Made by a program: the position numbers and the translations under genes | Assembly: GCF_000423625.1 (NCBI RefSeq) | Contig: NZ_AUII01000009.1 | Span: 1-64,000 of the forward strand | Direction: 5' to 3' | Origin: Pseudonocardia asaccharolytica DSM 44247 = NBRC 16224 | GTDB lineage: Bacteria; Actinomycetota; Actinomycetes; Mycobacteriales; Pseudonocardiaceae | DNA length: 64,000 bases | The notes under the pieces: model-generated | What the model saw: only the letters and a program-made list of their open reading frames with translations | Told to the model about the DNA's origin: nothing | Database searches by the model: none | Part shown: piece after piece, positions 1 through 7,423 of the stretch | How the letters are laid out: each line of letters begins with the position of its first letter | How positions within the stretch are numbered: the stretch's first letter is position 1

Positions 1-898
1 ACCAGCCGCGATCGGCGTAGCGCTGCTCGGTCGGCAGATCCGGGATGTTGATCCCCACCATCGCCTCCCCCAACCCCCGCGACACCTTCGCCAACACATC
101 CGGATCGTCGTAGAACGTGGTGGCCTTCACGATCGCCGCCGCCCGCTGCGCCGGATCCCCCGACTTGAAGATGCCCGACCCCACGAACACCCCCTCCGCA
201 CCCAACTGCATCATCATCGCCGCATCCGCCGGCGTCGCGATCCCCCCCGCGGTGAACAACACCACCGGCAACCGCCCCGCCCGGGCCACCTCGGCCACCA
301 ACTCCACCGGCGCGGCCCACGCCTTGGCCGCCCCGAACAACTCCGCCCCGTCCAACCCGCCCAACCGGCGAATCTCCCCCCGGATCGCCCGCATGTGCCG
401 GGTCGCCTCCACGATGTTCCCGGTCCCGGCCTCCCCCTTCGACCGGACCATCGCCGCCCCCTCGGCGATCCGCCGCAACGCCTCCCCCAGATTCGTCGCC
501 CCACACACGAACGGCACCGTGAACGCCCACTTGTCGATGTGATGCGCCTCGTCCGCCGGGGTCAACACCTCCGACTCATCCACGTAATCCACCCCGAGCG
601 CCTGCAGCACCTGCGCCTCGACGAAATGCCCGATCCGCGCCTTGGCCATCACCGGGATCGACACCGCCTCCACGATCCCGGCGATCATGTCCGGATCACT
701 CATCCGGGCCACCCCACCCTGCGCCCGGATATCCGCCGGCACCCGCTCCAAGGCCATCACCGCGACCGCCCCGGCATCCTCGGCGATCTTCGCCTGCTCC
801 GGAGTGACCACATCCATGATCACCCCACCCTTGAGCATCTCGGCCATACCGCGCTTGACCCGTGAGGTGCCTGCCACGGGAGCTGAATCGCTAGACAT
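1..898 (-). CDS. pdxS: PdxS, pyridoxal 5'-phosphate synthase lyase subunit (3' end cut by window)
   Basis: Encodes the synthase subunit of the DXP-independent vitamin B6 route. With the glutaminase PdxT it builds pyridoxal phosphate from ribose 5-phosphate, glyceraldehyde 3-phosphate and ammonia in the cytosol. The reading frame starts at ATG 898, behind a GAAAGG ribosome site, and runs off the left edge. About 299 codons are visible against a usual length near 300, so only the extreme C-terminus is missing. The two family lysines are visible at about K86 (VMAKARIGH) and K154 (RSKGEAGTG), as is the aspartate after GVIM near residue 29. The phosphate-binding [17 protein letters not shown] stretch is also present. 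pdxT would be expected downstream, outside the window. Family assignment is very secure. Confidence 0.96.
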   Translation of the reverse strand, partial: MSSDSAPVAGTSRVKRGMAEMLKGGVIMDVVTPEQAKIAEDAGAVAVMALERVPADIRAQGGVARMSDPDMIAGIVEAVSIPVMAKARIGHFVEAQVLQALGVDYVDESEVLTPADEAHHIDKWAFTVPFVCGATNLGEALRRIAEGAAMVRSKGEAGTGNIVEATRHMRAIRGEIRRLGGLDGAELFGAAKAWAAPVELVAEVARAGRLPVVLFTAGGIATPADAAMMMQLGAEGVFVGSGIFKSGDPAQRAAAIVKATTFYDDPDVLAKVSRGLGEAMVGINIPDLPTEQRYADRGW

Positions 899-981
899 CG
901 TCAACCTTTCGAGAGGGGGTGCCGCCGGTCAGCGGGCACGATCATGGTTCGCCGGACACCGGGCACGGAGCCGACGTGCAG

Positions 982-1012
982 AAGGCCCCCCAGCAGGAAC
1001 CTGGAGGGCCTT
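982..1012 (-). terminator. Hairpin terminator after metY
   Basis: Twelve-base arms AAGGCCCTCCAG and CTGGGGGGCCTT pair around a 7-nt loop, with one mismatch. The hairpin starts 15 bp past the metY stop and lies before pdxS on the same strand, so it probably separates the two transcription units. Confidence 0.7.
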
Positions 1013-1026
1013 CCGCGTCTCTGGGG

Positions 1027-2313
1027 TCAGCTGGTGGCGAAGCTCAACGCCTGGTCGAGGTCCCAGAGGATGTCGTCGATGTCCTCCGTGCCGATGCTGA
1101 GCCGCACGAAGTCCGGCGGCGCACCCGCCGCGATCAGCTCCTCCTCGGTCAGCTGGCTGTGCGTGGTGCTGGCCGGGTGAATCGCGAGGCTCCGGACGTC
1201 ACCGACGTTCGCGACGTGCTTGAACAGCCGCAGGTTGTTGATGAACTTCTCGCCGGCTTCCTTGCCGCCCTGGATGCCGAAGCCCATGATCGCGCCCGAA
1301 CCGAGCGGCAGGTACTTCTGCGCCCGGGCGTGGCCGGGGTGGCTCGGCAGGCTGGGGTGCTTGACCCAGCTCACCGCGTCGTGCTCGCTGAGGAACTTCG
1401 CGACGGCGACACCGTTCTCGACGTGGCGCTTCATGCGCACGTCGAGGGTCTCCAGGCCCTGGATCGTGGTCCACGCGTTGAACGGCGACTGGCAGGCACC
1501 GACGTCACGCAAGATCTGGACCCGGGCCTTGATGATGAACGGGGGCAGGGGGAGGTCGGCGTACACCAGGCCGTGGTAGCTCGGGTCCGGCGTGGTGAAC
1601 TCGGGGAACCGGCCGCTGCGCCAGTCGAAGTTGTTGCCGTCGACGATGATGCCGCCGATCGTGCTGCCGTGACCGCCCATGAACTTGGTGGTGCTGTGCA
1701 GCACGATGTTCGCGCCGTGCTCGAACGGACGGCACAGGTACGGCGAGGCGAAGGTGTTGTCGATCATCAGCGGGATGTTGTTCTCCCGCGCGATCGCCGA
1801 CACCTCCTCGAACGGGAACACGCTGATGTCCGGGTTACCCAGGGTCTCACCGTAGATGATCTTCGTGTTGTCCTGGATGGCCTCCGCGAAGCTGGAGGGC
1901 TCGTCCGGGTTGACGAAGGTGACCTCGATGCCCATCCGCTTCAGCGTGTACTTGAACTGGTTGTACGTACCGCCGTAGAGGCGGCTGCTGCTGACGATGT
2001 GGTCACCGGAGTTGCACAGGGTCAGGACGGCCATGGCCTGGGCACCGTGCCCACTGCTGGCGGCGAGGGCGGCCGCGCCGCCCTCCAGGCTCGCGACCCG
2101 CTGCTCCAGCACGTCCACAGTCGGGTTCATGATCCGGCTGTAGATGTTTCCCAGCTCGCGCAGCGCGAAGAGGTTGGCAGCGTGCTCGGTGTCCCGGAAC
2201 TGGTAGCTCGTGGTCTGGTGGACGGGGATGCCGAGGCTCCCGGTCGCCGAGTCGGGCTCCCAACCGGCGTGAATCTGCCTGGTCGCGAATCCCAGGGTTC
2301 GATCGCCTTCCAC
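1027..2313 (-). CDS. metY: O-acetylhomoserine aminocarboxypropyltransferase (MetY-type sulfhydrylase)
   Basis: PLP-dependent enzyme of the Cys/Met metabolism (gamma-elimination) family, 428 residues. MetY enzymes make homocysteine from O-acetylhomoserine and sulfide in the cytosol. The PLP-binding lysine is about K210 in HSTTKFMGGHG. The cofactor-ring aspartate is about D185 (LMIDNTFASPY), and the substrate-arginine region NVGDVRSLAIHPASTTHSQ is intact. Length and an N-terminal TRQIHAGWEP block match MetY more closely than the shorter MetB/MetC enzymes. No metX is adjacent in the window. A leader of several hundred bases with stacked hairpins precedes it. A role as cysteine synthase or cystathionine gamma-synthase is less likely. 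Confidence 0.93.
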   Translation of the reverse strand: MEGDRTLGFATRQIHAGWEPDSATGSLGIPVHQTTSYQFRDTEHAANLFALRELGNIYSRIMNPTVDVLEQRVASLEGGAAALAASSGHGAQAMAVLTLCNSGDHIVSSSRLYGGTYNQFKYTLKRMGIEVTFVNPDEPSSFAEAIQDNTKIIYGETLGNPDISVFPFEEVSAIARENNIPLMIDNTFASPYLCRPFEHGANIVLHSTTKFMGGHGSTIGGIIVDGNNFDWRSGRFPEFTTPDPSYHGLVYADLPLPPFIIKARVQILRDVGACQSPFNAWTTIQGLETLDVRMKRHVENGVAVAKFLSEHDAVSWVKHPSLPSHPGHARAQKYLPLGSGAIMGFGIQGGKEAGEKFINNLRLFKHVANVGDVRSLAIHPASTTHSQLTEEELIAAGAPPDFVRLSIGTEDIDDILWDLDQALSFATS

Positions 2314-2600
2314 TTCCTCGTTCTCCTCTCATTAGGCCTCGGGGCATGAGGACCCAACTCAACACGACCTGCGGTCCTCGTCGTCATTTCGGGGCGTGCG
2401 TCTGCTGTGATGGCGACCGCGGAGACGGAATCTCCCGTTCGACCCCGTATCGAAGTTGCTGTTTGCCTCCCAGGCGACAACGGAGTTGTCCGAGCGAGGC
2501 CCTGTAGAGCCTCGCAGACCACGACCACAGGCAGCCCCACCGGGGGCGTCCCCGCGCCACAGACCAACAGTCCGGTGATCCGTACAATTGGACACAGTAC
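2314..2600 (-). promoter_or_regulatory. Structured 5' region of metY, unassigned
   Basis: On the metY strand this stretch contains four short perfect stems: GAGGACC/GGTCCTC (2348-2354 with 2373-2379), GGAGA/TCTCC (2420-2434), GACAAC/GTTGTC (2475-2489) and GCGAGGC/GCCTCGC (2494-2515). Several closely spaced hairpins ahead of a methionine gene suggest a cis-regulatory RNA. I cannot match it to the SAM-I/IV core or to a T-box, so the class is unknown. Some stems could be chance in GC-rich DNA. Confidence 0.35.
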
Positions 2601-3080
2601 GGGGCCGTGATGGCCACCACAAGGTTCTCCTGACTGCCATCGCCCAGTCCGGTGAACCGCGAGCCGCGGCTACCCGGACGCTCGGACCTTACTCAAACCT
2701 CCCCACACCGCTCGCCGCGCACCCCGTTGACCGGGACGCCGTCGCCGATCCGGCTGCGCCGCAGTCACAGCGCGCCCGAACCAGCGTGTCGTGCCCCACC
2801 TTGGGTGATCAAAAGCCCAGGTCAGACCGGCAAGGAAGGTTTTGAGAAGGTTCCTTTGCCTATGATCTGCAACACACGACCCGGTACCCTCCGGTCTGTC
2901 GTCGGATCGACCCGGCTGGAGGTGCAGCCCATCCCGTTCCCCTGGACGCCGCGCGCCAGGTCACAGTTCCGCGCGGCACGGCAGTGAGCGCTGTTGATCG
3001 TCGGCAGCAATGCGCGTCGATAGGGAGCCCATCCCCTCTCGACACATCACATCGGACGCAGACTGGACGGAGCACTCGCG
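2601..3080. other. Gene-free interval between metY and osmC-like gene
   Basis: No convincing coding frame was found. On the plus strand there is an inverted repeat AAGGAA-N13-TTCCTT at 2832-2856 followed directly by a TATGAT box at 2861-2866, which could be an operator and -10 element for the OsmC gene about 215 bp downstream. No matching -35 at 17 bp is evident. The minus strand must carry the metY promoter, not identified. Confidence 0.3.
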
Positions 3081-3599
3081 ATGGACGTGGATCTCGGATT
3101 CGACAAGGGGAAGCTCGGATCGCTGATCAACCGAGTGAAGGAGGAGCCCGAAAAGGGGCAGACCGTATGGACCGCGACGACGCGGTGGGACAAGGGCTTC
3201 CGCAGTGAGGCGACGATCCGGTCGCACACCGTGCCGATGGACGAGCCGATGCAGCTCGGAGGGTCCGACACCGCACCCAACATGGTCGAGATGGTGCTCG
3301 GCGCCTACGGCTGCTGCCTCACCACTGGGTTCGTCGCGAACGCAGGCATGCTCGGGATCGAACTGGAGAGTGTCGACATCAACCTGGCCGGCGACCTCGA
3401 CCTTCAGGGCTTCTTCGGCCTGAAGCCCCCGGAGGAGTGCCCGCCCGGGTACACCGAGGTGCGAGCGGAGATCAACCTCAACGCCCCGAAGGCCACCGAG
3501 GAGCAGCTCAAGCAGCTCTATGACTCCGTCATCGCCACCTCTCCGGTCGGCAACATCATCACGCGACCTGTGAAGGTCGTCACCGAATTCAAGTCCTGA
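3081..3599 (+). CDS. OsmC family protein, atypical (second Cys absent)
   Basis: 172-residue OsmC/Ohr-fold protein. Family members reduce organic or fatty-acid hydroperoxides with a pair of cysteines, or act as accessory proteins in other pathways. The block at residues 74-83, GAYGCCLTTG, carries C78 and C79 at the usual peroxidatic position. The second redox Cys (normally in a Cys-Pro motif near the C-terminus) is replaced by ATSPVGNIITRP, so classical peroxidase chemistry is doubtful. The start ATG 3081 follows a GGAG site. The gene is single, facing away from metY, and closes with a strong hairpin. A non-peroxidase role such as sulfur transfer is possible; I cannot decide. Confidence 0.8.
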   Translation: MDVDLGFDKGKLGSLINRVKEEPEKGQTVWTATTRWDKGFRSEATIRSHTVPMDEPMQLGGSDTAPNMVEMVLGAYGCCLTTGFVANAGMLGIELESVDINLAGDLDLQGFFGLKPPEECPPGYTEVRAEINLNAPKATEEQLKQLYDSVIATSPVGNIITRPVKVVTEFKS

Positions 3600-3609
3600 C
3601 CGCTCCCTG

Positions 3610-3649
3610 AAGTAGGGCCCCGGCCGGATCGACGGCCGGGGCCCTACTT
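3610..3649 (+). terminator. Strong intrinsic hairpin after OsmC-like gene
   Basis: Perfect 16-bp stem (AAGTAGGGCCCCGGCC, 3610-3625, with its complement 3634-3649) and an 8-nt loop, 11 bp past the stop codon. The right arm ends in CTACTTGTG. Confidence 0.85.
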
Positions 3650-3721
3650 GTGTCCGGGTCCCGACGCTCGATACGTACATTTAGACATATGACCGCCGCC
3701 GCTTCAAGCCTCGCTGCGCTT

Positions 3722-3729
3722 CGATCCGG
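3722..3729. repeat. Left 8-bp target site duplication of the IS66-type element
   Basis: CGATCCGG directly abuts the left end of the element and is repeated exactly at 4732-4739 beyond its right end. IS66-family insertions characteristically duplicate 8 bp. Confidence 0.75.
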
Positions 3730-4731
3730 GTGAGCATTCAGATGAGATGATCTTGGACGTGGTTGTTCGCCGGTGAGTCGATCGGCTTCCGGTGGCGGTC
3801 CGTGCGACGCGGTGAAGGCGGGTCAGGCCGGTGCGGGGTCGGGTGGCATCCAGGGTCGGCCGAGGATCGCCTGGCGCAAGGCGGTGATCATGTTGTGGCC
3901 GTGTTCGGCGGCGGTGGAGAGGTAGCCGCGGATGGTCTGGCGGTCGCGGGCGCGTTCCTCGCTGGTCAGCCGCCCGGAGACGTTCTGCTGGACCTTGGCC
4001 GGTCGCAGGTCGCGCTCAGCCTGGTTCGAGGTGGGCGGCACCTTCAGGTCGTGGGCGAAGCGCAGCATGTCGGGCCGGGGTCGCGTAGCACCTCCAGCAG
4101 CACGCGGGCCTTGCGGTCGCCGGGGCCGCGGGTGTCGGACAGCCCGACCAGCACTCCGTGCCGGAACCGGGTGAGCGACTCGTCGCGGACCTCGTCGGCG
4201 ATGGCAGGCAGGCCGTGCTCGCGGGCCAGGTTCGCCTGATGGATCAGCCCGCGCAGGGCGTCGGCGGTCTGGACCGGCCAGACGGCGTCGGGGTAGACCT
4301 GCGCGGCGTCGTCGAGATCACGCAGGAGATGAGCACAGCAGAGCTGGTGGACCAGCGTCCCCAGCTGCGCGGAGTCGTAGTCGGCGTAGCCGGTCGTGCA
4401 CGACGACGGAGCCGGCGAGATCGGCGAACACGAACGCCTTGAACGTGTCCAGAGACCGGTCCCCGGGGAGGTAGTGGGTGTAGAGCTCGGTGCAGCCGGG
4501 CACGACCCCCACCGACGGCGCCGCCCCGGTCAGCGACTCCAACACCTCGACCACGCGGTGCGCGGGCACGAAATGCACCACCATCGGATACACCGCAAGG
4601 CGGGCCAGGTTCGGGCCGTACCCGCCCGGCCCGGGCCGGCGCCCTCGGGCCGGGAGGCGGTGTGCACCGCCCCGCAGCCGCACGCCACCCGGTGCAGGTC
4701 GTACTGGGTGATCTTCAAGCTGAATGGTTAC
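3730..4731. mobile_element. Decayed IS66-family insertion element with intact ends
   Basis: A 1,002-bp element delimited by imperfect terminal inverted repeats. The left end begins GTGAGCATTCAG and the right end, read inward, begins GTAACCATTCAG; both continue with a GATC-containing stretch. GTAA-like termini and 8-bp duplications (CGATCCGG on both sides) are typical of IS66. The interior encodes only fragments of the TnpC transposase, far shorter than the usual 1.5-2.5 kb element, so it is internally deleted as well as frameshifted. The clean duplication shows it arrived by transposition and was later eroded in place. Confidence 0.8.
3823..4718 (-). pseudogene. IS66-family transposase remnant (TnpC)
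   Basis: Read in three frames on the minus strand. An N-proximal zinc-ribbon piece (HRVACGCGAVHTASRPEG) starts near 4718. The middle has GYGPNLARLAVYPMVVHFVP and TLVHQLCCAHLLRDLDDAAQ, and the C-terminal part has PPTSNQAERDLRPAKVQQN, the hallmark of the IS66 DDE domain. Frameshifts lie near 4620, 4390 and 4075. The usual N-terminal coiled-coil region of over 100 residues is absent, removed up to the right inverted repeat. It cannot make an active transposase. Confidence 0.85.
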
Positions 4732-4739
4732 CGATCCGG
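4732..4739. repeat. Right 8-bp target site duplication of the IS66-type element
   Basis: Exact copy of CGATCCGG found at 3722-3729, immediately outside the right inverted repeat. Confidence 0.75.
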
Positions 4740-5127
4740 GATCGGGAATCCGCGAGCCCGCCGGGCGCCGCGCCCGGCCGGGTTGCCTCGAGTAGCGAGC
4801 TCATCCGCGGGATCGGAGGCCGCCGTTCCTGCCGAGGGTTCCCGCCGCCGTTCTCGACGCCCACGGCCGTGACCGTCGGGAACGAGCCAGGGAGGTTGCA
4901 GGGAGGATCCAGCCGTTAGGGTGTGGCTCCCGACACACCGAAGCTGGCCCATGGCGCTCCGCCCGGAGCGCCATGAGAGGAACAACGACCATCCCCCGGC
5001 TTTCCTGGCACGGGTAGTTAGTCGACGAGACCGCCACCGACTGGGTGCGCGGAGATGGATCTCGCCATTCGGTGTTCGTCAGCAATGTCGTCAATGTCGT
5101 CGACCATCGGGAAGGCGCATACCGAAT
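4740..5127. other. Gene-free interval with a perfect 10-bp hairpin
   Basis: Between the IS remnant and the second OsmC gene no coding frame is supported. A perfect palindrome, ATGGCGCTCC/GGAGCGCCAT with a GCCC loop, lies at 4951-4974. It is not followed by a T-run, so it may be an operator or attenuator rather than a terminator. The promoter of the OsmC-symporter pair should lie here but no confident -35/-10 pair was found. Confidence 0.35.
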
Positions 5128-5676
5128 ATGAGTGCTGCTGACCTTCAATCATCCATCCACCCGGAAACCCCCGTCTCCGAACCGCAGCTCAAGTACGCCC
5201 GCTCGCGGTCCGTGTGGGAGGGCAAGATGAAAAGCCGCCTGCAGATCCGACACTTCCCCAACTTTTACACAGGAGAGCCCGAGCACGTGGGCGGGGATAA
5301 TTCGGCGCCCACCCCCATGGAGGTTGTGATCGCCTCCTTCAACGGCTGCCTGACGATCGTCATCGAGCTGGTGGCAAAGGAACTCGGGGTACCACTCGAG
5401 GCCATCGAGATGGAGACCGAGGGCGCCATCGACCAGCGCGGGGTGTTCGGCACGGCGCCGGTCTCCCCGCACTTCAGCCGGGTCGTCAACCGCACCCGGG
5501 TGCGCACGCCGGCCGGCCAGGAGGACCTGGACGAGATCCGGCGCAGGGTCATGCGCCGGTGTCCGGCGTTCAACCTGATCAGGGACGCCGGGGTGCCGAT
5601 CGAGCTGGATTGGACCGCGGAGTCCGCGGCGTCGGAGTCCCTGCGCGGCGATCGCTCACCGGGAGCGGCGCGATGA
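5128..5676 (+). CDS. OsmC family protein with both redox cysteines
   Basis: 182 residues from ATG 5128, with GAAGG 12 nt upstream. An upstream in-frame extension to 4921 lacks a plausible ribosome site and reads as non-coding. C74 in SFNGCLTIVIE and C145 in RRCPAFNLI occupy the two OsmC/Ohr cysteine positions, and E91 follows them, so thiol peroxidase chemistry is possible. Its stop overlaps the start of the symporter gene in ATGA, which implies translational coupling. OsmC proteins coupled to transporters are sometimes accessory factors of catabolic pathways rather than stress proteins; the substrate here is unknown. It is clearly distinct in sequence from the OsmC at 3081. Confidence 0.85.
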   Translation: MSAADLQSSIHPETPVSEPQLKYARSRSVWEGKMKSRLQIRHFPNFYTGEPEHVGGDNSAPTPMEVVIASFNGCLTIVIELVAKELGVPLEAIEMETEGAIDQRGVFGTAPVSPHFSRVVNRTRVRTPAGQEDLDEIRRRVMRRCPAFNLIRDAGVPIELDWTAESAASESLRGDRSPGAAR

Positions 5677-7322
5677 CCGCCGCGGGGGCGTGGACCCTCG
5701 GGCTCGCGCTCGTCTACACGCTGGCCCTGATCGCCGCGGGACAGGTCGCGAAACGCCGGGCCGGACGCGGTGACAGCTATTTCGTCGGCGGCCGGCAGTT
5801 CACCGCGCTCACCGTCGCGCTCTGCGTCACCGGGCTGTTCTCCGGATCCTCCTTCATCGCGATCCTGGAGCTGAGCTATCACACCGGGATATCGGCGATC
5901 TGGTACGGAATCGCCGAGACGGTACAGATTCTGCTGATCGCGCTCGTGTTCATCGGCCCCTTCCGCCGGCGGATGGTGGTCACGATCTCGGGAATGATCG
6001 GCGACCGTTTCGGCCGGGCCGCCCGCGGCGTGGCCGGGGCGATCACGGCGTTTGCGTTCCCGATGTGGTCGGTCGCGACCGCCATCGCGTTCGCCTCCGC
6101 CCTGCACGCCTTCACGGGTTTGTCGATCCACATCGCGGTCGTCTTCACCGCGCTGCTCCTGCTGCTCTACCTGTCCTCCGGCGGGATGTGGTCGATCGCG
6201 TTCACCCAGGCGGTCAATTGCGTGGCCTTCCTGCTGATGCTCCTGGTCGGGCTGGTCGCGTTTTTCATCGAGCCCGGCTGGGGCGGCTTCATGGCCGCGG
6301 CCGCGAGCCGACCGGAGTCCTTCGACATGGGGGCGGTCGGGCTGCCCTTGATCATCGCCTGGTTCGGCACGTTCATCGTCAACGTCATCCTGGCCCAGGC
6401 GACCTTCCAGATGGCCGGCTCCTGCAAGACCCCGGCGGAGGGCAGGCGCGGCCTGCTGCTCGCGGCCCTGTTCGGGGTCCCGCTGATCATCGGGGCCGTC
6501 GGCTTCGGGATGGCGGCGGAGTTCGTGCTGCCCGACCAGCAGCTCGGTCTGGTCGCGGTGCCGCTCTACATCTCCCAGGTGCTGCCCGCCCCGCTGGTCG
6601 GGGTGTTCTTCCTCGGCGTGTGGGCGTGCACCCTCGGCTGGGCGGCGCCGTGCCAGTTCTCCGGGGCGACCAGCCTCGGCCGCGACGTCGGCCAGGCGAT
6701 CAACCCCAAGGCGAACGGCAGCGACCTGGTCCGCTACACCCGGTGGTCGCTCATCGCGATGACCGGTCTGATGATCGTCTTCGGGTTCCTCCGGACCGAA
6801 CAGTCAGCATGGTGGAACGTGCTGGCCTGGACCCTGCGGAACGGGGCGACCTTCGCCCCGGTGCTCGGGGTGCTGCTGTGGCCGCTGGCGACCCGGCGGG
6901 CCGTGCACGCCTCGCTGATCACCGGGTTCCTCACGGGGATCCTCTGGTACCAGCTGGGCGACTGGCGGCCGGACAGCTTCTTCCTCGGCGTGCATCCGGT
7001 CTGGGTGGGTATGAGCGTCAACCTCTTCACCATGGTGGCGGTCACCCTGCTCGGGACCGGCGGGTCGGCGCGGCTCGGGGCGGAGAGCCCGGCCAGGCGC
7101 AGGGCCGGTCTCGGCTCCCTCGCCGCGTCGGTGGCCCTCGCGCTGGTGACCGGGTTCGGCTGGACATGGCTGCACCCCACCGGGATGTCCGGGCTCGCGG
7201 TGTTCTGCGTGCTCGTGACGGCCTCGCTGGCCGCCTTCCTGCTCATCCGGCGCGCGGAGGAACCGCCCGCGGACGTGGCGCCGGTCGAGAACGCGGCGCC
7301 CGCGGCAGGTGCCGTGACCTGA
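5673..7322 (+). CDS. Sodium:solute symporter family (SSS) transporter
   Basis: 549-residue integral membrane protein from ATG 5673, overlapping the preceding OsmC gene by four bases. About 13 hydrophobic segments are spread along the protein. The N-terminal family signature reads GDSYFVGGRQFTALTVAL, followed by GLFSGSSFIAI. SSS carriers import organic solutes (carboxylates, sugars, amino acids, nucleobases) with Na+. There is no substrate-specific hallmark. The C-terminal 25 residues are a charged, Ala/Pro-rich cytosolic tail. It is followed by a strong terminator and then a large regulator that may control it. Substrate is not predictable from sequence alone. Confidence 0.88.
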   Translation: MTAAGAWTLGLALVYTLALIAAGQVAKRRAGRGDSYFVGGRQFTALTVALCVTGLFSGSSFIAILELSYHTGISAIWYGIAETVQILLIALVFIGPFRRRMVVTISGMIGDRFGRAARGVAGAITAFAFPMWSVATAIAFASALHAFTGLSIHIAVVFTALLLLLYLSSGGMWSIAFTQAVNCVAFLLMLLVGLVAFFIEPGWGGFMAAAASRPESFDMGAVGLPLIIAWFGTFIVNVILAQATFQMAGSCKTPAEGRRGLLLAALFGVPLIIGAVGFGMAAEFVLPDQQLGLVAVPLYISQVLPAPLVGVFFLGVWACTLGWAAPCQFSGATSLGRDVGQAINPKANGSDLVRYTRWSLIAMTGLMIVFGFLRTEQSAWWNVLAWTLRNGATFAPVLGVLLWPLATRRAVHASLITGFLTGILWYQLGDWRPDSFFLGVHPVWVGMSVNLFTMVAVTLLGTGGSARLGAESPARRRAGLGSLAASVALALVTGFGWTWLHPTGMSGLAVFCVLVTASLAAFLLIRRAEEPPADVAPVENAAPAAGAVT

Positions 7323-7328
7323 CCCCGG

Positions 7329-7366
7329 GTGCGGTGGCCGCGCGGGATCTCGCGCGGCCACCGCAC
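7329..7366 (+). terminator. Perfect hairpin after the symporter gene
   Basis: A 16-bp perfect stem (GTGCGGTGGCCGCGCG, 7329-7344, with 7351-7366) and a 6-nt loop, followed by TTCCCCC. It ends the OsmC-symporter unit. Confidence 0.85.
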
Positions 7367-7423
7367 TTCCCCCGGACAGCTTTCCCGGATTGGATGGCGT
7401 GACCCCGAGAGACGTGAGGTGCG

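Noticed and set aside
919..2349. A 476-codon plus-strand frame across metY
   Set aside because: Antisense to the clear metY gene and low in recognisable structure.
2314..2600. SAM-IV or SAM-I riboswitch before metY
   Set aside because: The conserved core segments and their order are not recognisable; only generic hairpins are.
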